A stretch of 64,000 nucleotides of DNA, taken from positions 5,563,501-5,627,500 of the forward strand of contig NZ_CP044218.1 of assembly GCF_008727715.1 (NCBI RefSeq), in the 5' to 3' direction. Shown one piece after another: positions 1 to 9,247 of the stretch. How positions within the stretch are numbered: the stretch's first letter is position 1; every line of letters begins with the position of its first letter. Position numbers and translations under genes: made by a program. The notes beneath the pieces were generated by a model. It had not been told where the DNA came from, made no database searches, and worked only from the letters and a program-made list of their open reading frames with translations. The stretch comes from Mesorhizobium terrae (lineage in GTDB: Bacteria > Pseudomonadota > Alphaproteobacteria > Rhizobiales > Rhizobiaceae).

Positions 1-1546
1 CGGCATCGGTAAAGCCGAGATCGCGGTTGAGGCCGTGGCGCACATTGTCGCCGTCGAGCAGATAGGTGTGGCGGCCGGTGGCGGCCAGCTTCTTCTCGAG
101 CAGGTTGGCGATGGTCGACTTGCCCGAACCCGACAGGCCGGTGAACCAGAACACCGCCGGCCGCTGGTGCTTCATGTCGGCGCGGGCGCGCTTGTCGATG
201 TCGAGCGACTGCCAGTGGATGTTCTCGGCGCGGCGCAGCGCGTGCTGGATCATGCCGGCGCCAACGGTGGCGTTGGTGATGCGGTCGATCAGGATGAAGG
301 CGCCGGTCGAGCGGTTCTCGGCAAAGGCGTCGAAGACCAGCGGCGTGCGCGTCGAGATGTTGACGACGCCGACCTCGTTCATCTCCAGCGACTTCGCCGC
401 CTCGTGCGAGAAATCGTTGATGTTGAGGCGGTGCTTCAGTTCGGTGACGGTCGCGCTCGCCTGGTCGGTCTCGGTGCGCAGGATGTAGGAGCGGCCGGGC
501 AACAGCGCCTGTTCGTCGAACCAGACCAGATTGGCGGCAAACTGGTCGGCCACCTGCGGGCGGGCGTCCGCCTGCACCAGCATGTTGCCGCGCGAGACCT
601 CGACCTCTTCGTCCAGAACCAGCGTCACCGCCTGGCCGGCGACGGCCTGCTGGAGGTCGCCGCCATGGGCGACGATGCGCTTGACGCGTGCAGCGCGACC
701 GGACTTGGCCACCACGACCTCGTCGCCGCGCGCAACGGTGCCGGAAGCGACGGTACCGGCGAAACCGCGGAAGTCGAGGTTCGGCCGGTTGACATATTGG
801 ACCGGGAAACGGAACGGCTGGCCGGCGGCGGCGCTGTCGACCGGCACCGTCTCGAGATGCTCGATCAGTGTCGGGCCCTGATACCAGGCCATGCGTTCGG
901 AGCGCGCCGAGACATTGTCGCCGAAGCGCGCCGACATCGGGATGGGTGCGATGCTTTCGAAGCCGAGATCGCGGGCGAAATCGCGATATTCGGCAACGAT
1001 GCGATCGAAGGTGACGCGGTCGAAGTCGACCAGGTCGATCTTGTTCACCGCCAGCGCGATGTGGCGGATGCCGAGCAGCGAGGCGATGATGGAGTGGCGC
1101 CGGGTCTGGCGCAGCACGCCCTGGCGCGCGTCGATCAGCACGATGGCGAGATCGGCGGTGGAGGCGCCGGTCGCCATGTTGCGCGTATATTGTTCGTGGC
1201 CGGGCGTGTCGGCGACGATGAATTTGCGCTTCGGCGTGGCGAAGAAGCGGTAGGCGACATCGATGGTGATGCCCTGCTCCCGCTCGGCCTCCAGGCCGTC
1301 GACCAGAAGCGCGAAATCGATATCCTCGCCGGTGGTGCCGTGCTTGCGGGAATCGCGCTCAAGGGCTGCGAGCTGGTCCTCGAAGATCTGCTTGGTGTCG
1401 GACAGAAGGCGACCGATCAGCGTCGACTTGCCGTCGTCCACCGAACCGCAGGTGAGGAAGCGCAGCAGCGACTTCTTCTCCTGCGCGGCCAGATAGTCGC
1501 GCACGTCGCTGCTGGGCGCCAGGGTTTTTGCCGGTACATGACGCAT
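1..1546 (-). CDS. cysN: Bifunctional sulfate adenylyltransferase subunit 1 / adenylylsulfate kinase (CysNC, partial)
   Basis: CysN is the GTPase subunit of ATP sulfurylase; the fused CysC domain phosphorylates APS to PAPS, together activating sulfate in the cytoplasm. Translation from the ATG at 1546 gives a GTPase P-loop (GSVDDGKST, about residues 34-42), the G3 motif [13 protein letters not shown] for guanine binding, then EF-Tu-like beta-barrel domains. Close to the left edge a second P-loop, GLSGSGKST (about residue 470), opens the APS kinase domain. The fusion is the NodQ/CysNC architecture known from rhizobia. The gene runs off position 1 inside the kinase domain. Its start lies 2 nt after the cysD stop, so the two are cotranscribed and probably translationally coupled. 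Confidence 0.95.
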   Translation of the reverse strand, partial: MRHVPAKTLAPSSDVRDYLAAQEKKSLLRFLTCGSVDDGKSTLIGRLLSDTKQIFEDQLAALERDSRKHGTTGEDIDFALLVDGLEAEREQGITIDVAYRFFATPKRKFIVADTPGHEQYTRNMATGASTADLAIVLIDARQGVLRQTRRHSIIASLLGIRHIALAVNKIDLVDFDRVTFDRIVAEYRDFARDLGFESIAPIPMSARFGDNVSARSERMAWYQGPTLIEHLETVPVDSAAAGQPFRFPVQYVNRPNLDFRGFAGTVASGTVARGDEVVVAKSGRAARVKRIVAHGGDLQQAVAGQAVTLVLDEEVEVSRGNMLVQADARPQVADQFAANLVWFDEQALLPGRSYILRTETDQASATVTELKHRLNINDFSHEAAKSLEMNEVGVVNISTRTPLVFDAFAENRSTGAFILIDRITNATVGAGMIQHALRRAENIHWQSLDIDKRARADMKHQRPAVFWFTGLSGSGKSTIANLLEKKLAATGRHTYLLDGDNVRHGLNRDLGFTDA

Positions 1547-1548
1547 CG

Positions 1549-2454
1549 TCAAAAATAACCCTCGCGCTTCTTCTTTTCCATCGAGCCCGCTTCGTCGCGG
1601 TCGATCAGGCGGCCCTGGCGCTCGGAAGTGCGCGCCGTCAGCATCTCGCCGACGATGGCTTCCAACGTGTCGGCGTCGGACTCGATGGCGCCGGTCAGCG
1701 GATAGCAGCCCAGCGTGCGGAAGCGCACCAGACGGTTTTCCACCGTCTCGCCGGGCCTCAGCTTCATGCGGTCGTCGTCCTTCAGGATCAGCATGCCGTC
1801 GCGTTCCACAACCGGCCGCTCCTTGGCGAAGTAGAGCGGCACGATCGGGATATCTTCCTGGAGGATGTACTGCCAGATGTCGAGCTCGGTCCAGTTGGAG
1901 AGCGGAAAGACGCGGATCGATTCACCGGCGGCGATGCGGGTGTTGTAGATGTTCCACATTTCCGGCCGCTGGTTCTTCGGGTCCCAGGCGTGGGCGGCGT
2001 TGCGGAAAGAGAAGATGCGCTCCTTGGCGCGCGATTTCTCCTCGTCGCGGCGGGCGCCGCCGAAGGCCGCGTCAAAACCGTATTTGTCGAGCGCCTGGCG
2101 CAGCCCAACCGTCTTCATGACGTGGGTGTGCACGTTCGAACCGTGGTCGAACGGGTTGATGTTGTCGCGCACGCCGTCCTCGTTGACGTGCACCAAAAGG
2201 TCGAAGCCGAGCTTTTCCGCCATGTGATCGCGAAAGGCGATCATCTCGCGGAACTTCCAGGTGGTGTCGACATGCAGGAAGGGAAATGGCGGCTTGGCCG
2301 GATAAAAGGCCTTCATCGCCAGGTGCATTAGCACCGAGGAATCCTTGCCGACCGAATAAAGCATGACCGGCTTGGAGAAATTCGCCGCGACCTCGCGGAA
2401 GATATGGATGGACTCGGCTTCCAACCGCTGGAGATGGGTGAGTGCCATGTTCAT
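1549..2454 (-). CDS. cysD: Sulfate adenylyltransferase subunit 2 (CysD)
   Basis: Catalytic subunit of ATP sulfurylase, making APS from sulfate and ATP with CysN. The 301-residue product begins [15 protein letters not shown], the usual rhizobial N-terminus, and has the PP-loop ATPase motif SVGKDSS at about residues 34-40 plus the PAPS-reductase-like core ([16 protein letters not shown]). The reading frame is open 23 codons further upstream, but the ATG at 2454 matches the family's length and start. First gene of a cysD-cysNC operon; the gap to cysNC is 2 nt. No regulator-binding site is obvious in the upstream region. Confidence 0.96.
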   Translation of the reverse strand: MNMALTHLQRLEAESIHIFREVAANFSKPVMLYSVGKDSSVLMHLAMKAFYPAKPPFPFLHVDTTWKFREMIAFRDHMAEKLGFDLLVHVNEDGVRDNINPFDHGSNVHTHVMKTVGLRQALDKYGFDAAFGGARRDEEKSRAKERIFSFRNAAHAWDPKNQRPEMWNIYNTRIAAGESIRVFPLSNWTELDIWQYILQEDIPIVPLYFAKERPVVERDGMLILKDDDRMKLRPGETVENRLVRFRTLGCYPLTGAIESDADTLEAIVGEMLTARTSERQGRLIDRDEAGSMEKKKREGYF

Positions 2455-3226
2455 CGATTGGGTCTCTGGTCGCCGCGGCCCCGCCACGGGATAGATAGGA
2501 ACGAACAACCGCTGGCGGAACAAGCTGTCGCGGTTCTTGGCCGGCTGCCGAACCTGTCACCTTCTAACGGTAGAAACCGCTGTCGCCAACATTGCCAAGG
2601 CTCTTTCGCCTTGCGCAATGAGTTGAATTTTTCGCGCAAATGGCCGTTCTTGGAAATTCTCTACGGCCTGACGTGCGCGAGCACTGCCTGCTTCGATTGG
2701 ATCGTTCTGTTTCCACGATGACGCGGCGTCCGCGCCGCCGCGGATCAGGGCAAGCGAACAAGGCCGGCATCAGCCTTCCCCTCTTCTACGGGGTGCATCT
2801 GTCCCCGCTTGGCAGGGAGCGGGCCGTAGGGACGGGCCAGCACGCCGCCCCTCCCCGTTCACGGGAGAGCTATCGCACATGGTTTCAAGATGGGTGCAGA
2901 GGCTCCTCGTCATTCCCGACCTCGTGAGCGACGAAGGAGCGGAGAGTGTCGGGAATCCATGCCGTGACCGAGGAACTGCAAAAAAAATGCTGGAGGGCAG
3001 GGCGAACTCTACATTTTTCAGTTTTCCCGTCTGGAGGGCCCATGACGGAGATGTTCCGGCATGAATTCCCGACACTCTCCGGTCGCTTCGCTCCCTCACG
3101 AGGTCGGGAATGACGAGCTTCAACCGCCCGACGCCAAGATTGGCAGCCGCCATATGCCATTGCCCTGTCGTTCGCAGGAGTATCGCACGCGGCACACCAG
3201 AAGCGGGATAGGCACCCCATCCCCCG
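2455..3226. other. Intergenic region with repeat element, no gene
   Basis: This 772-bp stretch between cysD and the DUF2793 gene holds the cysD promoter region and a long inverted repeat (2908-3115, listed separately). Open frames here are fragments that translate the repeat itself and show no family resemblance. A small hairpin (6-bp stem, 2596-2613) lies upstream of cysD; its role is unknown. Confidence 0.6.
2908..3115. repeat. 208-bp palindromic intergenic repeat
   Basis: Left arm 2908-2963 (starts CGTCATTCCCGACCTCGTG) and right arm 3058-3115 are near-perfect reverse complements over 56-58 bp, with a 2-nt length difference and a few mismatches. They enclose a 94-bp core with an A-run. There is no coding potential. 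The structure fits a MITE-like or extragenic palindromic repeat of the kind scattered through rhizobial genomes; the family assignment is an inference. Confidence 0.75.
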
Positions 3227-4567
3227 TCAGACCCAGACACCACAGACCGAGATGGTGGTCGCTCCCAGCGTGTTGGCGCCATTGCCGTCCTCGCGCACAT
3301 AAACGAGGTTCGAGTTCGAAACCGGTGACAATTGCGTGGTGGGCACGATGTGCATGGTGGTGTTGACCGCGCCGTCGGACAGGCTGTTGCCGCCGAAAAA
3401 CGACCCCGCGCCGGTATCGCGCGACAAGAGAACGCCGACCCTTGTGCCGATGCCCTGCACATCGCATCTGAACGTGATCGCCGCCTGGCGGAACACGGCG
3501 CCCAACTGGTTCTGCAGCATGGGCGAGATATCCAGCGCATAGCCACGGGTAAAGCCGGCGGGAACACCAGGCCGGCCGGCAATATCGCCAAGCTGGACAA
3601 CTTCCCCGGCCACCCATCCCGCCACGTCCGCGGCGCTGGTGACCTGAAGCTGGTTGGCGGCCGGGTTCCACTTGATCCACGCCGGCTGCGCTGCCGCCTT
3701 GGAGACATTCCACACCCTGACATAGGAGACGTCGCGCATCGTGGTGTCGAAGAACAGGTCTGCGTCGTTGGCGGCCAGCGTCAGCACGCTTCCGGCGACC
3801 GCCGACAACGTCGCCTGGCGCGGATCCTGGCTGCGGGTGCGCGAAAGCCGCAAGATCGACACCTGCCCATCGCCGCCGGGCGTCAGGATCATGCCGCTCA
3901 GTGGCTTGCGCGTCGCGGCATGCTCGACGCCGGCCGGAAATCGCACCGCGCCCGTGCCCTTGTCGGCGACCAGCGCCTCGTTCCAGCTCGCACCATCGGC
4001 GCTGGTCTTGACGCGCCAGTCGTCATCGCCGGCGAGCCCGAATTCGGCGCGGCCCGAATAGCCGGTCTGGAACAAAACGGTGGCGCTGTGGCCGGCGCCT
4101 GCCTTGTTGACCTTCACCTGATGGCCGGCGCCGACATTGTCGAACAACACCGCCTCCGAACGCACCACGAGGCGGTTCGTGACATCGGCGGTGGCGTTGA
4201 CGCCAAGCCGCTGCAGCGAGGTGGCCTCGCCGACCGCGGCCCAGACACCGCCATCGAAGGCAAGGAGCCGTGTCTCGTCCGCCACCCAGGCCAGCCAGCC
4301 CCGCCGTGGCACCAGGAAGGCCCAGGCGCCGTCCTGCCAGGCGGCAATCATGCCGGCCTTGCCCGCCCAGGCACCCGTCGGCGAGACAGCGACCAGATAG
4401 CGGTCGCCCTCCTGCGGACTTGCCGGCGGTGCGGCGAGGTCACGGTCGAGCACCGCAAGTTGCACGACGGCGTCCAGCCGACGCAACGCCTCATTGTGGA
4501 TGACGTGTTTCTGGGCTTGCGAAGGAAGGATGTAGGGAAGTTCGAGAAGTTTGGTCTGTTCGCTCAT
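3227..4567 (-). CDS. DUF2793 domain-containing protein (phage tail/GTA-related)
   Basis: 446 residues. The N-terminal part (about residues 8-95) carries the DUF2793 signature: LPYILPSQAQKHVIHNEALRR, followed by EGDRYLV and a W-rich block around WAFLVPRRGWLAWVADE. DUF2793 proteins are encoded in alphaproteobacterial prophages and gene-transfer-agent-like loci near tail-fibre genes; the rest is a beta-rich segment with no motif I recognise, as expected for a fibre or receptor-binding protein. No other phage gene lies nearby, so this is an isolated ('orphan') copy. It sits beside the O-antigen island and has flanking-genome GC content, unlike the island. The function is not established. Confidence 0.75.
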   Translation of the reverse strand: MSEQTKLLELPYILPSQAQKHVIHNEALRRLDAVVQLAVLDRDLAAPPASPQEGDRYLVAVSPTGAWAGKAGMIAAWQDGAWAFLVPRRGWLAWVADETRLLAFDGGVWAAVGEATSLQRLGVNATADVTNRLVVRSEAVLFDNVGAGHQVKVNKAGAGHSATVLFQTGYSGRAEFGLAGDDDWRVKTSADGASWNEALVADKGTGAVRFPAGVEHAATRKPLSGMILTPGGDGQVSILRLSRTRSQDPRQATLSAVAGSVLTLAANDADLFFDTTMRDVSYVRVWNVSKAAAQPAWIKWNPAANQLQVTSAADVAGWVAGEVVQLGDIAGRPGVPAGFTRGYALDISPMLQNQLGAVFRQAAITFRCDVQGIGTRVGVLLSRDTGAGSFFGGNSLSDGAVNTTMHIVPTTQLSPVSNSNLVYVREDGNGANTLGATTISVCGVWV

Positions 4568-5312
4568 GGCACCCTCTGCGTTTGCCCGATTTTGCGGGCG
4601 CGGCAGTGGTGGTGAATAAAATCAAAGGCACGATGTCAGTAGATTTGTCGCAAACGGCTGTTTTCGTGGGGCGAAATTTTTCGCCGACGGTCATGAGAGG
4701 TGGGGCGTATTCACATGGCGCCGAGAAGCAATGCGAGCTCATGATTGAACGGGAAGGAATAAGGTTCTGATACGAGACCCGCATGAAACTGCCGCGCTCA
4801 ACTGCGCAAGATACCACGAAATACGACCTTAAAAAAAAATACACCCGATTTCACTTCATTAAATCACAATCATTCAATATATATAAATTTATACATTAAA
4901 TCATTGCACGGCGATCGTGAAATTAAATTGCGTAGCAATTTAATTTCACATAACCGGAGTATTATTTGAAAATCCCCTCAACATTCCAATCAACACACAA
5001 AACACTGATAGCTCGATCTTCCGCAGTGGCGAACTTCGTTCCGCCCTCGGCCTAAGGGACGCGACGCATACGCCCAACTGCAATTGTAAGCAGCGCTCGC
5101 ATTCTCAATTGGCAGCAACGGGAGACCAAGGTAGGGTTGGAGTTGTAGCTTAGCGAGAATGAGAGATAGCTGCAAATAGCCCTCCCTCTGTCGCGAATGC
5201 TTGCTATTTTCAACGAAAGTTGACTAACACAGGCGCTCTTCCCCTGGCTGCTCAATGGTGCCGGCAAGTGTCGATAATCTGCAGCCGACTTGGTAATGAG
5301 ATAAATTCAAAC
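4568..5312. other. AT-rich intergenic region upstream of neuB
   Basis: A 745-bp gene-free stretch between the divergent DUF2793 gene and neuB. Base composition falls sharply at about 4820-5000 (poly-A, ATATATA runs), marking the left edge of the polysaccharide island. It contains two perfect hairpins (4670-4685 and 4918-4948). Short open frames here have no recognisable products. Confidence 0.6.
4918..4948. promoter_or_regulatory. Perfect 14-bp inverted repeat in neuB leader region
   Basis: Arms TGAAATTAAATTGC (4918-4931) and its exact reverse complement (4935-4948) with a 3-nt loop. It is AT-rich and is not followed by a T-run, so a simple rho-independent terminator is unlikely. It could be an operator or a recombination/boundary palindrome; the role is inferred only from its position upstream of the first island gene. 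Confidence 0.5.
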
Positions 5313-6344
5313 ATGAAGACATTCGTAATTGCCGAAATCGGCGTAAATCACAATGGAAAGCTGGCACTGGCACTGGAGCTAGTCGAAAAGGCCGCCAACG
5401 CCGGCGCACATGCCGCAAAATTTCAAACGTTCAAGGCCGATTCTATTACGGCAAAGAACACAGCAACCGTCGCTTATCAGCAAGTCTCGGGCGCGCAGGA
5501 TCAGCATGCGATGCTGAAGGATCTGGAACTTAGCGAAGCCGATCACAAGGCAGTTGCCGCTCGCTGTAGAGATTTAGGCATCGAATTTATGTCAACTGCC
5601 TTCGACACTGCATCGCTCGACATGCTGTGCGACATCGGCATTCGCCGAATCAAAATCCCCTCCGGCGAAGTCAACAACGAGCCTTATCTTGAGGATTGCG
5701 CGAGACGTGGACTTCCAATTATTTTGTCCACGGGCATGGCAAATCTTGCTGAAGTTCAGCGTGCGGTAGAAGTTGTGACTGCAGGCACCCCTGCGGATCT
5801 CCCTAAAGACCCCGCTGGACTGCCTCCTCTGGTCGTCCTTCATTGCACGAGTGCATACCCTTCCCCGTTCAAAGATGTGAACCTGCGAGCGATGGCAACC
5901 ATGGCTAGGGAACTTGGAGTACCTGTTGGCTATTCCGATCACACAGCCGGAATACTGGTACCGCCGATCGCCGTTGCCATGGGCGCAATCGTAATTGAAA
6001 AACACATAACGCTGGATCGAGCGATGCCAGGGCCGGATCATTCCGCCTCAATCGAGCCCTACGAACTATCCGACATGATGCAAGCAATTGCCAATACAGA
6101 AACCCTTCTAGGCGACGGCACCAAGCAGGTTCGTCCAATTGAAGAAGAAGCCCGCAGACTTGTGCGACGCGGGTTAAAGGCCGCGCGCGCCATGCCGGCG
6201 GGTGAGGTGTTAAGTTTGTCGGATATTGCCATCCTCAGACCGGCCACCGGCCTTTCACCAGAGTACTACAAATCGCTGGTTGGCCGACGCCTTTCAAAAG
6301 CGGTTGCACCAGGCGACCCCCTGGACTACTCCCACTTCGAGTAA
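5313..6344 (+). CDS. neuB: N-acetylneuraminate/legionaminate synthase (NeuB family)
   Basis: Condenses an N-acetyl hexosamine with phosphoenolpyruvate to a nine-carbon nonulosonic acid in the cytoplasm. 343 residues from the ATG at 5313: NeuB TIM barrel (IAEIGVNHNG, AKFQTFKAD, STGMANLAEVQ, HCTSAYPSP, GYSDHT, EKHIT) and a C-terminal SAF/antifreeze-like domain (about residues 285-343). An upstream in-frame start at 5220 adds 31 residues unlike the family, so 5313 is chosen. It opens a four-gene plus-strand operon with an amidotransferase, HisF and HisH homologues. The presence of an aminotransferase, a NeuD-like acetyltransferase, NeuC and NeuA nearby favours a legionaminic-type sugar over plain sialic acid, but sequence alone does not decide between them. 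Confidence 0.9.
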   Translation: MKTFVIAEIGVNHNGKLALALELVEKAANAGAHAAKFQTFKADSITAKNTATVAYQQVSGAQDQHAMLKDLELSEADHKAVAARCRDLGIEFMSTAFDTASLDMLCDIGIRRIKIPSGEVNNEPYLEDCARRGLPIILSTGMANLAEVQRAVEVVTAGTPADLPKDPAGLPPLVVLHCTSAYPSPFKDVNLRAMATMARELGVPVGYSDHTAGILVPPIAVAMGAIVIEKHITLDRAMPGPDHSASIEPYELSDMMQAIANTETLLGDGTKQVRPIEEEARRLVRRGLKAARAMPAGEVLSLSDIAILRPATGLSPEYYKSLVGRRLSKAVAPGDPLDYSHFE

Positions 6345-6396
6345 GCGCGTCCTCATAAGACGCAAACTAGGAAAATACGAGATAGAAGGCCGGCCG

Positions 6397-7719
6397 ATGA
6401 TCTATGCCGATCCCCGCACCGAAATAGTTGACTACTCTCTCTATTCCCCGACGCTCGCTTCGCCGCCAACCAAATACGGCCTGCCACGTTCGGTTGTTTT
6501 CTGCAAAAAATGCGTGATATCCAACCAGAGGCCGAATTCCGCTGTGGAGTACAAGCATACTGCCGAGAGCAAGAAATCAGTCATTGCTTTCGACGACGAA
6601 GGCGTATGCGATGCCTGTCGGAACGCCGAACGCAAACATGCGGTCGTTGATTGGGAGCGTCGACGCGCAGAATTGGTTGTCTTGTGCGACAAATATCGTT
6701 CGCGCAACGGCTCATATGACTGCTTGGTCCCAGGCTCAGGCGGCAAGGATAGCTTCTACCAATCATGGATGCTGAAATACGAATTCGGCATGAACCCGTT
6801 GACATGCACTTGGGCACCGCATGTTTACACTGAATGGGGACAGCGTAACTTCAACCATTGGATCCATTCCGGCTTCGACAATTTTCTTTTGACGCCAAAC
6901 GGTCGCGTAAAGCGGCTAATGACACGACTTGCAGTCGAGAACCTATTTCATCCTTTTCAACCATTCATCATCGGTCAAAAAGGTTTTGCTCCAGCATTTG
7001 CGGCAAAAATGGGCATCCCGTTGATCTTTTACGGAGAGAACGAGGCCGAGTACGGTAATCCGATCGCGGACAACGAAACCGCTAAACGTGATTACAACTA
7101 TTTTTCAGCCACAAGCGACGACGAGACTTACCTTGGCGGTGTCTCGGTAGCGGATTTGATCGAAAAATTCGGAGTACGTAGAGCCGACTTGGCGGCGTAC
7201 ATGCCCTCTGACCCGAAGGTTCTGGAAGAAAAGGGAATCGAAGTTCACTATCTTGGCTACTATTTGAAGTGGCACCCGCAAGCAGCCTACTATTTTGCTG
7301 TCGAACATGGCGGCTTCGAGGCATCTCCGGAACGTACTCCTGGAACGTATTCCAAGTACAACTCGATCGATGATCGGATCGACGACCTGCACTATTACAC
7401 GACCTTTATTAAGTTCGGTATTGGTCGCAGTTCCTACGACGCAGCTCAGGAAATTCGATCGGGCGACATCGAGCGCGAAGAAGGAGTGGCGCTGGTGAAG
7501 CGATATGATGGAGAATTCCCAGAGCGTTTCGCAAACGAACTATTTGATTACCTCAGTGTTCCGCCAGAACAGTACCCCGAGGCCGCTAAGCAGTTTGAAG
7601 CACCTGTTATGGATCGGGCTTATTTCGACACGCTCGCGAACAGATTCCGCCCGCCTCACCTGTGGCAATACGAGGGCGGTGAGTGGAGCCTTCGGCGCAC
7701 CGTGTTTCAGGAGAACTAA
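6397..7719 (+). CDS. N-acetyl sugar amidotransferase (WbpG/PseA-like), set 1
   Basis: PP-loop enzyme predicted to convert an N-acetyl group on an activated sugar to an acetamidino group, using ammonia delivered by the downstream HisH/HisF pair. 440 residues from the ATG at 6397. Seen: Cys pairs FCKKC (36, 39) and CDAC (71, 74), likely a zinc ribbon, and the ATP-pyrophosphatase loop PGSGGKDS (112-119). The gene begins 52 nt after neuB and precedes hisF and hisH homologues, which suggests the substrate is the nonulosonic acid or its precursor (for example a 5- or 7-acetamidino legionaminic acid). It is longer than the second amidotransferase at 21475-22584 and clearly a different subgroup. Confidence 0.85.
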   Translation: MIYADPRTEIVDYSLYSPTLASPPTKYGLPRSVVFCKKCVISNQRPNSAVEYKHTAESKKSVIAFDDEGVCDACRNAERKHAVVDWERRRAELVVLCDKYRSRNGSYDCLVPGSGGKDSFYQSWMLKYEFGMNPLTCTWAPHVYTEWGQRNFNHWIHSGFDNFLLTPNGRVKRLMTRLAVENLFHPFQPFIIGQKGFAPAFAAKMGIPLIFYGENEAEYGNPIADNETAKRDYNYFSATSDDETYLGGVSVADLIEKFGVRRADLAAYMPSDPKVLEEKGIEVHYLGYYLKWHPQAAYYFAVEHGGFEASPERTPGTYSKYNSIDDRIDDLHYYTTFIKFGIGRSSYDAAQEIRSGDIEREEGVALVKRYDGEFPERFANELFDYLSVPPEQYPEAAKQFEAPVMDRAYFDTLANRFRPPHLWQYEGGEWSLRRTVFQEN

Positions 7720-7763
7720 GATGTGCATGTCGCCGAACAGCAACGCACATAGGGGCCCTGCCG

Positions 7764-8540
7764 GTGAATAGACGATTGATTGCACGCCTCGATGTTAAGA
7801 TGGAACATCTCATAAAAGGTGTCCATCTAGAGGGATGGCGAAAGATGGGAGACCCCAAAGAGCGCGCTAGACAATACTATGAACAGGGTGCGGACGAGTT
7901 GCTATACATGGATGTAGTGGCAAGCCTTTATGATCGCAACAATCTTTCGAGTATCGTGCGCAATGTCGCCTCGGAAGTGTTCATTCCTATTACCGTTGGA
8001 GGGGGCATACGCAATCTGAAAGCGGTGCACGATCTTCTTGCGGTGGGTGCAGACAAAGTGGCAATAAACACGGCCGCCACAATCGATCCGGATATCCTGC
8101 GGGCAATATCCGACACCTACGGGTCGCAGGCTACGGTTCTCTCGATCGAGGCGAAACGACAGCCGGCAGGCGGCTGGGAGGCGATGACGGACAACGGTCG
8201 CAATCGCAGTGGACGGGATGTCGTCAAATGGGCTGTTGAGGGCCAGAGGCTTGGCGCTGGCGAGTTGTTGATTACCTCGATCGACCAGGATGGAACTGGT
8301 CGCGGAATGGATGAAAATCTGATCGCAACTGTTGCACGGGAAGTCGACATTCCAGTGATAGCGTCAGGGGGAGTCGGGACCGTTGGACACGTTATCAATG
8401 TACTCCAGAATCCCGACGTGAGCGCCGTTGCTGTCGCCAAGACGCTTCATATGAATCAATTGTCGATACAAGACTTGAAGGAAAGTTGTGTTGCAGCCGG
8501 CGTCCCGGTGCGTTCTACACAGACTATGGTGGCGGCATGA
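7764..8540 (+). CDS. hisF: HisF-like amidotransferase partner, set 1
   Basis: Homologue of the cyclase subunit of imidazole-glycerol-phosphate synthase; in surface-sugar loci such proteins act with HisH and a WbpG-type enzyme to feed ammonia to amidination. 258 residues, TIM barrel, from a GTG start at 7764 (AGGGG upstream). The first catalytic Asp is kept (D10 in ARLDVK), but the Asp equivalent to D130 of Thermotoga HisF is Glu here (E129 in LSIEAKR). It is therefore probably not a histidine-pathway cyclase. Phosphate-binding glycines (GGGIR, ASGGVG) are present. Its stop overlaps the next start (ATGA). Confidence 0.85.
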   Translation: MNRRLIARLDVKMEHLIKGVHLEGWRKMGDPKERARQYYEQGADELLYMDVVASLYDRNNLSSIVRNVASEVFIPITVGGGIRNLKAVHDLLAVGADKVAINTAATIDPDILRAISDTYGSQATVLSIEAKRQPAGGWEAMTDNGRNRSGRDVVKWAVEGQRLGAGELLITSIDQDGTGRGMDENLIATVAREVDIPVIASGGVGTVGHVINVLQNPDVSAVAVAKTLHMNQLSIQDLKESCVAAGVPVRSTQTMVAA

Positions 8541-9187
8541 GCGGCAAAACCGTCGTCGTCGACTATGGGATCGGCAATGTATTCTCAGTGTGCAATGCCA
8601 TCCGGCAAGTTGGTGGAAGCGCTGAGCTAACAGGAGATTTATCCCAGATTCGTCATGCTGACCGTGTAATCCTACCAGGCGTGGGCGCCTTTGCGCGCGC
8701 CATGGAAGCCTTGCGCCAACGAGGTCTTGACGAGACCTTAAGGGCTTTTGTCGAGACCGGCAGGCCATTTCTTGGAATCTGCATCGGCATGCAAGTACTA
8801 ATGGACCAAAGTACGGAATTCGGCACATACCAAGGATTGGGATTCATAGAGGGGCAGGTAGAGCGTATACCCGATCAGACTCCTGATCGTAGCCACTTGC
8901 GTGTGCCACATATCGGCTGGGCCACGTTGAAAACCGACCACCATACGGGCGGCGGCTGGGAAACAGCGCCTCTATCTGCTATGGAGACAACTGGCGCCGC
9001 CGTTTACTTCGTCCATTCGTACCATTGCCAAACGAATGATCCAGCCCAGCGGATTGCCTACACAGACTACGATGGAGTTGCGATAACGGCAGCGATCCGG
9101 AGAGACAACGTTGTGGGGGTTCAATTTCATCCGGAGCGCAGCGCTGCAGCAGGTCAATCGCTCCTCAAAGCTTTCCTAAAATCATAA
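8537..9187 (+). CDS. hisH: HisH-like glutamine amidotransferase, set 1
   Basis: Class I glutaminase that releases ammonia from glutamine for its HisF partner. 216 residues with the complete triad: nucleophile C82 in GICIGMQ, H198 and E200 in QFHPE. The ATG at 8537 overlaps the hisF stop by 4 nt (ATGA), a sign of translational coupling. Last gene of the neuB operon; it converges with the minus-strand aminotransferase gene 40 nt away. It lies in a sugar locus with a dedicated amidotransferase, so a role in acetamidino-sugar synthesis is more likely than histidine synthesis. Confidence 0.87.
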   Translation: MSGKTVVVDYGIGNVFSVCNAIRQVGGSAELTGDLSQIRHADRVILPGVGAFARAMEALRQRGLDETLRAFVETGRPFLGICIGMQVLMDQSTEFGTYQGLGFIEGQVERIPDQTPDRSHLRVPHIGWATLKTDHHTGGGWETAPLSAMETTGAAVYFVHSYHCQTNDPAQRIAYTDYDGVAITAAIRRDNVVGVQFHPERSAAAGQSLLKAFLKS

Positions 9188-9223
9188 TGCGGGAAAACGC
9201 AGAAAGCCACCTCTCGAACAAAT

Positions 9224-9247
9224 GTCGCTACGCATGCGCGTAGCGAC
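9224..9247. terminator. Hairpin between convergent operons (possible bidirectional terminator)
   Basis: Perfect 10-bp stem GTCGCTACGC / GCGTAGCGAC with a 4-nt loop, placed exactly where the hisH operon and the minus-strand operon converge; it includes the stop codon (9228-9230) of the minus-strand gene. No strong T-tract follows on either strand, so termination is inferred from position and stem strength. Confidence 0.5.

Noticed and set aside
35..1558. A 507-codon plus-strand open frame opposite cysNC
   Set aside because: Shadow of the high-GC cysNC gene; the minus strand has clear GTPase and APS kinase motifs.
3332..4615. A 427-codon plus-strand open frame opposite the DUF2793 gene
   Set aside because: Antisense shadow; the DUF2793 signature is on the minus strand and the plus-strand product resembles nothing known.
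4670..4685. GGCGAAA/TTTCGCC hairpin as a terminator for the DUF2793 gene
   Set aside because: It lies upstream of that gene's start (transcribed leftwards) and is not downstream of any plus-strand gene, so it cannot serve as its terminator; AT-rich stem only 7 bp.
7764..9187. hisF/hisH as histidine biosynthesis genes
   Set aside because: They are next to neuB and a sugar amidotransferase, there are two sets, no other his gene is near, and a catalytic Asp is altered in each HisF.
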